NCBI GenBank assembly: GCA_937903315.1
Contig: CALCZO010000240.1
Span: 1 to 8,846 of the forward strand
Source of the DNA: an uncultured Alphaproteobacteria bacterium
GTDB taxonomy: Bacteria > Pseudomonadota > Alphaproteobacteria > Rhizobiales > Beijerinckiaceae
Length of the DNA stretch: 8,846 nt
Direction: 5' to 3'
Part shown: positions 1 to 6,181 of the stretch, in pieces
How positions within the stretch are numbered: position 1 is the stretch's first letter
How the letters are laid out: the number at the start of each line of letters is the position of its first letter
Translations under genes and position numbers: made by a program
The notes under the pieces: generated by a model
What the model was told of the DNA's origin: nothing
What the model saw: only the letters and a program-made list of their open reading frames with translations
The model's database searches: none

Positions 1-2
1 AC

Positions 3-329
3 CAGTGGGAAAAGCACGGCACCTGCTCGGGGCTGGGGCCGGGCGAGTATTTCGACGATGTCGCCGCCGCCCGGTCCAAAGTCGTGATCCCCGACGCGTT
101 CCGCGATCCGGCGCGCGAGGTGACGATGAGCCCGCAGGACATCGAACGCGCCTTCGTCAGCGCCAACAGAGGCCTTCGTGCCGATATGATCGGTCTGAGT
201 TGCAGTCGTGGCGCACTCAAGGAAGTCCGCATCTGCCTGTCAAAGGACGTGCGCGGATTCGTGCCCTGCCCCGAGGTCGGCCGCTCGAGCTGCCGCAGCC
301 GGGACGTGACACTCCCGACCGCCCGCTGA
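3..329 (+). CDS. Ribonuclease T2 family protein, 3' part only
   Basis: Partial gene; the 5' part lies left of the window. The frame opens with WEKHGTC (bases 6-26), which is the CAS II active-site motif of RNase T2 enzymes, including its histidine, lysine and disulfide cysteine. After it come about 100 residues with further cysteines (LSCSRG, RICLSKD, VPCPEV, SSC) as expected for the disulfide-rich C-terminal half; 'LKEVRICLSKD' resembles the end of E. coli RNase I. Enzymes of this family are secreted to the periplasm and cleave single-stranded RNA through 2',3'-cyclic phosphates. The signal peptide and the first catalytic motif (CAS I) cannot be seen here. It ends 27 nt before rlmJ on the same strand, so the two may be co-transcribed. 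The family call is firm; substrate range is unknown. Confidence 0.9.
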   Translation, partial: QWEKHGTCSGLGPGEYFDDVAAARSKVVIPDAFRDPAREVTMSPQDIERAFVSANRGLRADMIGLSCSRGALKEVRICLSKDVRGFVPCPEVGRSSCRSRDVTLPTAR

Positions 330-356
330 CGGGCGACCTGCCATGACACCACGCCG

Positions 357-1202
357 ATGAACTACCGCCATATATTCCACGCCGGCAATTTTGCCGATGT
401 GCTCAAACATGCGGTGCTGGCCCGCATCCTGTCCTATCTGGCGCGCAAGGAGGCTCCCTTCCGCGTCATCGATACCCACGCCGGCACCGGTCTGTACGAC
501 CTGACATCCGAGGCCGCCCAGCGTTCGCCCGAATGGAAGGACGGCATCGCCCGCCTGATCGGCACCTCGCTGCCACCCGCGGTGGAGGCCTTGCTTGCGC
601 CCTATCTGGCGGTTGTCCGCCCGCTGTTCCTGGCCGACAAGCCGAAATACCCCGGTTCGCCGCTCATCGCCCAGGCGCTGACCCGCACGCAGGACCGGCT
701 GTCCTTCATCGAAAAGCACCCCATCGATCACGACCGGCTGAAAGCCGCCCTTGCCGGCGACCGCCGCGCCAAAGTCATCGACATCGACGGCTGGATGGCC
801 TGGAAGGCGCAGGTGCCGCCGCCCGAACGACGGGGGCTGACACTCGTCGACCCTCCGTTCGAGGAGCCGGGCGAGTTCGAGCGCCTCGTTGCCGGGCTGA
901 CCGAGGCGCATCGGCGCTGGCCGGGCGGCACGACCCTGATGTGGTATCCGCTGAAGGACGGCAACGGCGCCGACGTCTGTGCCGATGCGCTGGCCGCCAG
1001 CGGGATTCCGCGCATCCTTCAGGCCGAGCTTCGGATCGAGCAGGCGGTCGACAACAGCCCGCTCGCCGCGACCGGGCTGTTCATCGTCAATCCGCCCTAC
1101 ACACTGGACGCAGACCTTCAGGTCCTGTTGCCGTTTCTCGCCCGCCGTCTGGCGCGCGGGCCGGGCGCCGGCAGCCGCCTCAGCTGGCTCAGCGGCGAAT
1201 GA
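357..1202 (+). CDS. rlmJ: 23S rRNA (adenine(2030)-N6)-methyltransferase RlmJ
   Basis: A 281-residue protein, the same length as E. coli RlmJ (280). It begins MNYRHIFHAGNFADVLKH, the near-invariant N-terminus of the family, which fixes the ATG at 357. S-adenosylmethionine-binding residues are in HAGTG (41-45), a conserved YPGSP lies at 98-102, and the N6-adenine methyltransferase motif DPPF is at 165-168 within LTLVDPPFEE. A second NPPY (245-248) near the C-terminus is also usual for the family and is not a second active site. RlmJ methylates A2030 of 23S rRNA in the cytoplasm before the 50S subunit is complete. No clear Shine-Dalgarno precedes the start, so translation may depend on ribosomes arriving from the RNase T2 gene 27 nt upstream. 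A 362-residue open frame on the opposite strand is only a codon-bias shadow. Confidence 0.96.
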   Translation: MNYRHIFHAGNFADVLKHAVLARILSYLARKEAPFRVIDTHAGTGLYDLTSEAAQRSPEWKDGIARLIGTSLPPAVEALLAPYLAVVRPLFLADKPKYPGSPLIAQALTRTQDRLSFIEKHPIDHDRLKAALAGDRRAKVIDIDGWMAWKAQVPPPERRGLTLVDPPFEEPGEFERLVAGLTEAHRRWPGGTTLMWYPLKDGNGADVCADALAASGIPRILQAELRIEQAVDNSPLAATGLFIVNPPYTLDADLQVLLPFLARRLARGPGAGSRLSWLSGE

Positions 1203-1389
1203 TTTCCTAGACAAATCGGCTAAGGTCGTCCGAACAATCGGAATCTGCTTGCAAATCCGGCACGGCTGCAAAAGGATTGCGGTTGCGGTAACGCGCGCAT
1301 TCGGCACGGGAGAGGGGCGGATGCGCAATTTGGCTTGGTAATCGGGCGGCAGACATCGCCGCTTGCGCAGTTAGGGAGGCGCATCGTCC
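1203..1389 (+). promoter_or_regulatory. Leader region of the cold-shock gene
   Basis: A 187-bp gap between rlmJ and the cold-shock gene with no credible open frame. It should hold the csp promoter and a long 5' untranslated leader, as is usual for csp genes. A possible -35 box TTGCAA lies at 1249-1254, but I find no good -10 box at the right spacing, so no promoter is called. A small hairpin (GCGGC 1346-1350 pairing with GCCGC 1358-1362, 7-nt loop) sits about 10 nt upstream of the ribosome binding site AGGGAGG (1373-1379), which is 10 nt from the ATG. The hairpin could affect translation with temperature; that is inference. Confidence 0.45.
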
Positions 1390-1602
1390 ATGGCGCAACA
1401 GGGTACGGTTAAATTCTTCAACGGGGATAAGGGCTACGGCTTTATCAAGCCCGATGGCGGCGGAGCGGACATTTTTGTCCACATCACTGCCTTGCAGGCC
1501 GCAGGTCTGAACGGGCTCAACGAGGGGCAGAAGATCTCCTACGACATCGAGCCGGACAAGAAGGGCAAGGGCCCCAAGGCGATCAACCTCGTCGCGCTCT
1601 GA
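1390..1602 (+). CDS. CspA-family cold-shock protein
   Basis: A 70-residue single cold-shock domain, full length for the family. RNA-binding motif RNP1 is KGYGFI (14-19) and RNP2 is DIFVHI (27-32); KFFN (8-11) is the usual start of the first strand. The fold is a five-stranded OB barrel that binds single-stranded RNA or DNA and acts as an RNA chaperone in the cytoplasm. The start is supported by a strong AGGGAGG 10 nt upstream. The gene stands alone: 187 bp after rlmJ and ending at a shared hairpin terminator facing a convergent gene. Whether it is induced by cold or constitutive cannot be told from the sequence, since alphaproteobacteria carry several paralogues; I therefore give no letter. 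Confidence 0.96.
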   Translation: MAQQGTVKFFNGDKGYGFIKPDGGGADIFVHITALQAAGLNGLNEGQKISYDIEPDKKGKGPKAINLVAL

Positions 1603-1640
1603 TCCACCGGACGCCGGAGATTGCATCGTGGACCAAAAGA

Positions 1641-1680
1641 AAAGCCCGGCACATGGCCGGGCTTTGAGGATGGTTTTTTT
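1641..1680. terminator. Bidirectional intrinsic terminator between csp and the outer-membrane gene
   Basis: A perfect 10-bp GC-rich inverted repeat, AAAGCCCGGC (1641-1650) and GCCGGGCTTT (1656-1665), with a 5-nt loop ACATG. On the minus strand the stem runs directly into TCTTTTGG, giving a usable U-tract for the convergent outer-membrane gene. On the plus strand the run of seven T (1674-1680) begins 8 nt after the stem, somewhat far, but the A-rich and T-rich flanks fit a two-way terminator. It lies 38 nt after the csp stop and 20 nt beyond the stop of the opposite gene. Confidence 0.88.
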
Positions 1681-1685
1681 CCGGA

Positions 1686-2465
1686 TCAGAACTTGTAGTT
1701 CAGGCCCGCGCGGACGATGTTGCCGCGGTTTTCCATGCGATAGGCCGGCGAAACACCAGCAGCCGCGACATTGGCTGCGCCCATCACGACATCGCCCTTG
1801 CCCAGATCGTAGTAGAGATATTCGAGCTTGGCGGTGATGTTGTTGGTCAGCGCATATTCGGCGCCGACGCCCAGCGTCCAGCCGAACTTGGTGTCGCTCA
1901 TGCTGCCCTGCCAGACCGCATTGGCCAGACCCGGCGCGATATAGCCGCCATTGGCCTTGATGTTGCCATAAGCGACACCGCCGGTGCCATAGACCAGCAG
2001 GCGGTCAACTGGCGTAAAGCCGAGACGGACGCGCGTGGTGCCGAGCCAATGGCTGCTCTGCTTCAGGCTGCCGCTGGTACCCGACACCATCGAGATGGTC
2101 GACTTGCGAGAGAACCCGAGCATCTGCAGATCGGTTTCGGCACCGATCACGAACTTGCCGGTCTGATAATTGGCGCCGAGCTGGAACCCGCCGGCAAAGC
2201 CCGAGCGCTTGTTCGACACCATCGCCGGCATCAGCCCGACTGCGGCATTGCCGAACGACGCTCCGTCACCGATCATGCGGAACGAATTGCCGGAGGAGAA
2301 CGCGCCACCGACATTCACACCCGCATAGAGTCCGGTCCAGGTATAGGCCGGAGCCGCAGAGGCGATCGGGGCCATCGGCTGGTTGCGACGCGCGCCAAGA
2401 TCAGCCGCGTTGGCAGTAACGCCAAGAACAGTCAACGCAACGCCAGCCATAAAAAACTTATTCAT
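1686..2465 (-). CDS. Outer-membrane beta-barrel protein (Omp25/Omp31-like porin family)
   Basis: A 259-residue protein when started at the ATG 2465-2463. The frame stays open upstream to 2585, but the added 40 residues are not signal-like, whereas from 2465 there is a clean signal peptide MNKFFMAGVALTVLGVTANA with a type I cleavage site ANA|AD after residue 20, and a GGAG 6 nt before the ATG. The mature protein starts with a short low-complexity Ala/Pro stretch followed by YTWTGLYAGVNVGG (41-54), the entry to the barrel in the Omp25/Omp31/haem-binding-protein-like family of Rhizobiales. Alternating polar/hydrophobic strands with many Gly and aromatic residues follow (GGFQLGANY, FVIGAETDLQ, TRVRLGF, WTLGVGAEYALT, KLEYLYYDLG). 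It ends RAGLNYKF with the terminal phenylalanine recognised by the BAM machinery. About eight strands are expected. It may be structural or an adhesin; a real pore function is not shown. Confidence 0.92.
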   Translation of the reverse strand: MNKFFMAGVALTVLGVTANAADLGARRNQPMAPIASAAPAYTWTGLYAGVNVGGAFSSGNSFRMIGDGASFGNAAVGLMPAMVSNKRSGFAGGFQLGANYQTGKFVIGAETDLQMLGFSRKSTISMVSGTSGSLKQSSHWLGTTRVRLGFTPVDRLLVYGTGGVAYGNIKANGGYIAPGLANAVWQGSMSDTKFGWTLGVGAEYALTNNITAKLEYLYYDLGKGDVVMGAANVAAAGVSPAYRMENRGNIVRAGLNYKF

Positions 2466-2475
2466 TTCCAACTCC
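2466..2475 (-). promoter_or_regulatory. Ribosome binding site of the outer-membrane gene
   Basis: On the minus strand GGAG (2475-2472) stands 6 nt before the ATG at 2465. This site, with the signal peptide that follows, decides the start against the longer open frame beginning at 2585. Confidence 0.7.
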
Positions 2476-2749
2476 GTCGATTTTACGAGGAAATCCCCGC
2501 TCATGCAAAAGCACAATAAACGGGAAAATCCATTTTTGCTGTATCGCCATGGCCACAGATGAACCGAGCGATATGGCAAAACCATGGCTGTATCTAATGA
2601 ACCAATCGCATTTTATACACAATTGAGAAGACTATTTAACCTTACACAGCCGTTAACGCTGGCAATTGACTGGCAAAATCAGTGGCTTGCGGCGAGCGGC
2701 TGGCCCCGCGCCCCTTGCACCTGTGCCACACTCGTGCCACCAAGCCGCG
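2476..2749. promoter_or_regulatory. AT-rich divergent intergenic region
   Basis: The gap between the divergent outer-membrane and glycosyltransferase genes. Roughly 2490-2680 is markedly AT-rich against a GC-rich background and must hold promoters for one or both genes. A TATAAA on the minus strand (2617-2612) could be a -10 box, but the hexamer 17 bp before it (GTTAAA) is a poor -35 match, so the promoter is not resolved. An 8-bp direct repeat, GCTGTATC, occurs at 2538-2545 and 2587-2594, each near a CCATGG palindrome (2548-2553 and 2582-2587, second one touching the repeat). No credible gene or terminator is seen. Confidence 0.45.
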
Positions 2750-3553
2750 ATGCCCACCGTCCCGCACCACAGGCTGTCGATTTTCATCATCGTGCGCAAC
2801 GAGGCGGACAGGCTGCCCCGCACGCTGCGGGCCGTGGCCGGGCTGACCGATGATCTGGTGGTGGTCGATTCCGGTTCGACCGACGGGACGCAGGCCATCG
2901 CCGAGACCTTCGGCGCGCGGGTCATCTTCAATCCCTGGCCCGGCTATGGCCCGCAGAAGCGCTTTGCCGAGGAGCAATGCCGCCACCCGTGGCTGCTCAA
3001 CATCGACGCCGACGAGGTCGTTCCGCCCGATCTCGCAGACGAAATCCGCGATGCGGTCGCCGAGGACAGCGCGATTGACGCCTGCGAAATCCGCATCGCC
3101 GAGATTTTCCCCGCTGAGGACAGACCCCATCCGGTCGCCTATGCGCTGGCACCGGTGCGGCTCTATCGCAAGGACAAGGGCCGCTATGCCGCTTCGCTGG
3201 TGCATGACCGGGTCGAACTGTCACCCGGTGCCCGCGTCACCCGCCTGAAGGGGACGATCCATCATTTCTCGGTCCGTTCGATCGGCGACCAGATCGCCAA
3301 GCTCAACAGCTACACCGACCAGCAGATCGTCGATCTCGTCCAGCGCGGCAAGCATGTCGGGACATGGCGGCTGTTCGTCGAGTTTCCGGCTGCCTTCTTT
3401 AAGGCCTACGTCATCCGCCGCCATTTCGTGCGCGGCATCTATGGCTTCATCACCGCGATGAACTTTGCCTTTTACCGCTGGCTCCGCGTCGCCAAGGACT
3501 ATGAACGGCGGATGCTGGAGCGCAAGGCCCGCAGCCGGGAGCCGGAAGCGTGA
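2750..3553 (+). CDS. Family 2 glycosyltransferase, WaaE/KdtX-like
   Basis: A 267-residue protein if started at ATG 2750, which gives the usual N-terminus just before the first strand (LSIFIIVRNEADRL, 9-22). The frame is open back to a TTG at 2666, but those 28 residues look non-coding. No clear Shine-Dalgarno is visible. GT-A fold motifs: VVVDSGSTDGT (37-47) for nucleotide-sugar binding, the metal-binding DAD in LLNIDADE (82-89), and VHDRVE (151-156) then HHFS (171-174) as in the WaaE/KdtX group (beta-1,4-glucosyltransferase-like). The basic, aromatic C-terminus (about 206-257) probably lies on the inner face of the membrane. By family, it likely adds a sugar to the lipopolysaccharide inner core; donor and acceptor are not predictable here. 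The stop overlaps the GTG of the next gene by 4 nt. Confidence 0.9.
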   Translation: MPTVPHHRLSIFIIVRNEADRLPRTLRAVAGLTDDLVVVDSGSTDGTQAIAETFGARVIFNPWPGYGPQKRFAEEQCRHPWLLNIDADEVVPPDLADEIRDAVAEDSAIDACEIRIAEIFPAEDRPHPVAYALAPVRLYRKDKGRYAASLVHDRVELSPGARVTRLKGTIHHFSVRSIGDQIAKLNSYTDQQIVDLVQRGKHVGTWRLFVEFPAAFFKAYVIRRHFVRGIYGFITAMNFAFYRWLRVAKDYERRMLERKARSREPEA

Positions 3554-4293
3554 GCGTCGCGCTGGTCACCGGCGGCGCGCGGCGCATCGGCGCGGCCATC
3601 GTCCGCCAGCTGGCCGGGGCGGGTTACACGCTCGCCATTCATTGCAACACATCACGCGCCGAGGCCGACGCGCTTGCCGCCGAACTCGGTGACGCCGGTC
3701 AGCGCGCCCATGTGCTCAGCGCCGATCTTGCGGATGCCGCCAGTCTCGCTCCGCTGGTCCGTCAGGCCGCAGCACTCGGATCACTGTCCCTGCTGGTCAA
3801 CAATGCCTCGCTGTTCGAGGATGACCGGATCGGCGCCATCGATCCGGCAATGTTCGAGCGGCAGATCGCCCTGTCGCTGCGCGCGCCGCTGCTGCTGACC
3901 GAGGCCTTTGCCGCTGTGGCCGGCGCGGGGGCCTCGGTGGTCAACATCATCGACCAGCGCGTGCTCAAGCCGACGCCGGATCACGTGTCCTACGCGCTGG
4001 CAAAAAGCGCGCTGTGGACGCTGACGGTGATGAGCGCTCAGGCGCTTGCCCCTTCGATCCGCGTCAATGCCATCGCCCCCGGGCCGACGCTGCCCAACAT
4101 CCTTGATGGATCGGAGGGGTTTGCCCGCGAAGCCGCCGCCGTGCCCCTGGCCCATGCGGTTCCGCCGCAGGCGATCGCCGACGCGGTGCTGTATCTGGCA
4201 CGCGCGGCAAGCGTCACCGGAACGCTGCTGCCGGTCGATGCCGGCCAGCATATCGGCTGGAAAACGCCGGATGTGGCAATGCTCGACCTCTGA
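3550..4293 (+). CDS. SDR-family oxidoreductase, probable pteridine reductase (FolM/PTR1-like)
   Basis: A 247-residue short-chain dehydrogenase/reductase. The start is GTG 3550-3552, inside the GTGA overlap with the glycosyltransferase stop. Rossmann motif TGGARRIG (7-14) fits TGxxxRxG, in which an Arg stands where most SDRs have Gly; this is a mark of pteridine reductases. NNAS is at 84-87 and YALAK puts catalytic Tyr at 148 and Lys at 152. Thirteen residues before the Tyr, where classical SDRs have Ser, stands Asp135 (NIIDQR): the same Asp-Tyr-Lys arrangement and spacing as Leishmania PTR1. The C-terminal VDAGQHIGW is also typical of the FolM-like branch. The likely reaction is NADPH-dependent reduction of dihydropterins (dihydromonapterin or dihydrofolate) in the cytoplasm. 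No other folate gene is in view. A general SDR with another substrate remains possible. Confidence 0.88.
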   Translation: MSVALVTGGARRIGAAIVRQLAGAGYTLAIHCNTSRAEADALAAELGDAGQRAHVLSADLADAASLAPLVRQAAALGSLSLLVNNASLFEDDRIGAIDPAMFERQIALSLRAPLLLTEAFAAVAGAGASVVNIIDQRVLKPTPDHVSYALAKSALWTLTVMSAQALAPSIRVNAIAPGPTLPNILDGSEGFAREAAAVPLAHAVPPQAIADAVLYLARAASVTGTLLPVDAGQHIGWKTPDVAMLDL

Positions 4294-5076
4294 TCAGAGG
4301 AGCGCGATCGCCGACATCTGGCGGCCATAGTCGGGCTCGCCGCGATGGGTCATCCGGCGATAGCTGTAGAGCCGGTCCTCGTTGGCATAGGTGCAGATAT
4401 CGAGATTGACGGCCACGCCGACCCCGATCCGCTGAAGTCGCGCCACGATATAGGCCGGCAGGTCGAACATCGCGTGATCCGCCTTGGCGGACGGCACGAA
4501 ATAGGCCGCGTTGCCGGCCTCGGCAGCACAGAACCGGGCGACAAATTCCGGCCCGACCTCATAGGCCCGTCCGCTGATCATCGGACCGAGCACCGCGACG
4601 ATCCGCCGGCGATCCGCCCCGAGCGTTTCCATCGCCGCGACCGTCTCGTCGAGCACGCCGGTCAGCGCGCCTTTCCAGCCGGCATGGGCCCCGCCCACAA
4701 CGCCCGCCGTCGCATCGGCGAACAGCACCGGGCCGCAATCGGCGGTGCCGATGGCCAGCCCGATACCGCGTGTGGCCGTGACCATCGCATCGGCTTTCGG
4801 CCGGTTGGCCATGTCGAACGGCGTCTCGACCACCAGCACATCCGGCGAATGGTGCTGCCAGACCGAAAGGTAGCGCGCCGGCGCGACACCGAGCCAGCGG
4901 GCCATCCGCGCCCGGTTCTCGGCCACCGCGTCGGGCGCATCGTTCGAGCCGATGCCGCCATTCAGCCCGGCATAGACGCCCGTCGACACCCCGCCGGCAC
5001 GGGTGAAATAGCCGTGCCGCACACCGGCCAGCGCGGCAAGATCGGGCGAGAGAATCGGATCGGGCATCTCTGTCAT
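4294..5076 (-). CDS. pgeF: Peptidoglycan editing factor PgeF (YfiH/LACC1 family, 'polyphenol oxidase')
   Basis: A 260-residue protein, the usual family length. The Zn-binding/catalytic triad of the YfiH family is present: His76 in WQHHSP (73-78), Cys114 in TADCGPV (111-117) and His131 in HAGWKG (131-136). Other family marks are GYFTRAGGVSTG (22-33), LNGGIGSND (38-46) and YSYRRM near the end. E. coli PgeF keeps peptidoglycan composition correct by removing wrongly incorporated L-Ser precursors; relatives act as purine nucleoside phosphorylases or adenosine deaminases, and the old laccase label is doubtful. The ATG overlaps the midA stop by 4 nt (ATGA), so it is translationally coupled as the third gene of lgt-midA-pgeF. 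A second ATG three codons in is an alternative start. Its stop abuts the SDR stop. Confidence 0.94.
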   Translation of the reverse strand: MTEMPDPILSPDLAALAGVRHGYFTRAGGVSTGVYAGLNGGIGSNDAPDAVAENRARMARWLGVAPARYLSVWQHHSPDVLVVETPFDMANRPKADAMVTATRGIGLAIGTADCGPVLFADATAGVVGGAHAGWKGALTGVLDETVAAMETLGADRRRIVAVLGPMISGRAYEVGPEFVARFCAAEAGNAAYFVPSAKADHAMFDLPAYIVARLQRIGVGVAVNLDICTYANEDRLYSYRRMTHRGEPDYGRQMSAIALL

Positions 5077-6179
5077 GCCTCCAGTGGTGCGACAGCCGGA
5101 TCGACCGTGTCAAATGCCGGGGGTGCTGGCATGCCCGGCGCGGTCAGGCACAGCGCCTTGAACAGGTGCCCCATGGCGTCGGGACCGGCAAGGCGGTGGC
5201 ACGCCGCCTCGATCTCGTCCGCCCGGCCCGGAGCGGATGCGGCCAGCGCCGCCGCCCGTTCGCCAAGGCCAAGCCGGATCAGCAGCGCGCCTTGCGTCAG
5301 CAGCGGCCAGGACAGCAGCCCGGCCCGCCGCCCAGCCGCCGCGAGGGCGGAAAAATCGACATGCGCGGTCAGGTCCGCCTCGCCGGGGCGGGCCAGCATG
5401 TCCTCTGACCGGTGCCGCCGCAGCGCCTGCACCGTGTCGCCGGCCGCGGGGCGCGCATAGCCGTAGTCGATCGCCAGCAGAGCCCCGCCCTGCGCCGCGA
5501 GCCGGCGGCCAAGCGCATCGACGATAGTGGCTCCCTGAGGGCACAGTTCGCGGACATCGCTCTCCTGTCCATCCGGTAGCCGCACGTCCGCCGCCGCCCC
5601 GGCCAGTCCGAAGCAGAACCGCCCCGCCGCATCGAGCCCGATCTGCCGCTCGTGCCACGCGCCGCCCTGACGGACAAACTGATGCACCGGCAGCGCATCG
5701 AAAAACTCGTTGGCGATCACGATCAGCGGCCGGTCATCGGGCAGACGGTCGATACTGCGGTGCCACTGGGTCGGAACGCCTGACCCGGCCAGCCGCTGGT
5801 GCTGCGCCTGCTGCAACACCGGGCTCATTTCAACCAGATGACAGGCGAGCGCGGCGCGGAACGGTGGCAGGGCGCGGGCGGCGCGCAGCGCATCGGCCAT
5901 CAGCGTGCCGCGTCCAGGGCCAAGTTCGACCAGCGCAACCTGTTCCGGACACCCCATCTGCTGCCACAGACCGGCCACCCATAACCCCAGCAACTCGCCG
6001 AACATCTGGCTGATTTCCGGCGCAGTGGTGAAATCGCCGGACACACCGAAGGGATCGCGCGTCATGTAATAGCCATGGCTCGGGTGGCCGAGGCACAGAT
6101 CCATGAACCGCGCGACGCTGACCGGCCCGTCGGTGACGATGATCTCGCGGATCAGTCGGGCCAGCGGCGTCTCCGCCAT
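5073..6179 (-). CDS. midA: MidA/NDUFAF7-family class I SAM-dependent methyltransferase (complex I assembly)
   Basis: A 368-residue protein, started at the ATG 6179-6177, 2 nt after the lgt stop. A GTG at 6206 would add nine residues and overlap lgt; it is less likely because MAETPLARLIREII is a typical N-terminus. Family motifs: DPFGVSGDFTTAPEISQMFGEL (42-63), the SAM-binding loop VELGPGRGT (84-92), and ANEFFDALPVHQF (156-168). The mitochondrial relative NDUFAF7 dimethylates an arginine of the NDUFS2 subunit during complex I assembly, so a role in NADH dehydrogenase biogenesis is likely; the bacterial substrate is inferred. It is the middle gene of lgt-midA-pgeF, an arrangement common in alphaproteobacteria, and overlaps pgeF by 4 nt. 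The gene symbol follows the Dictyostelium/mitochondrial name. Confidence 0.93.
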   Translation of the reverse strand: MAETPLARLIREIIVTDGPVSVARFMDLCLGHPSHGYYMTRDPFGVSGDFTTAPEISQMFGELLGLWVAGLWQQMGCPEQVALVELGPGRGTLMADALRAARALPPFRAALACHLVEMSPVLQQAQHQRLAGSGVPTQWHRSIDRLPDDRPLIVIANEFFDALPVHQFVRQGGAWHERQIGLDAAGRFCFGLAGAAADVRLPDGQESDVRELCPQGATIVDALGRRLAAQGGALLAIDYGYARPAAGDTVQALRRHRSEDMLARPGEADLTAHVDFSALAAAGRRAGLLSWPLLTQGALLIRLGLGERAAALAASAPGRADEIEAACHRLAGPDAMGHLFKALCLTAPGMPAPPAFDTVDPAVAPLEA

Positions 6180-6181
6180 GC

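Noticed and set aside
240..1328. Long open frame on the minus strand opposite rlmJ (362 codons)
   Set aside because: It lies antisense to a clear, full-length rlmJ, its translation is Arg/Gly/Gln-rich and without family motifs, and such frames arise from GC-rich codon bias.
2466..2585. 40-residue N-terminal extension of the outer-membrane protein
   Set aside because: It would bury a clear signal peptide and ribosome site; the extension has no signal-like or conserved features.
2666..2671. TTGACT as a -35 box for the glycosyltransferase gene
   Set aside because: No acceptable -10 box occurs 15 to 19 bp downstream; the following bases are GC-rich.
2723..2740. Direct repeat GTGCCAC twice before the glycosyltransferase start
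   Set aside because: Only 7 bp long and in GC-rich sequence where such repeats occur by chance; no palindrome or other support.
4345..5460. Long open frame on the plus strand opposite pgeF and midA (371 codons)
   Set aside because: It covers parts of two well-supported genes on the other strand, is Arg/Pro/Ala-rich and resembles no family.
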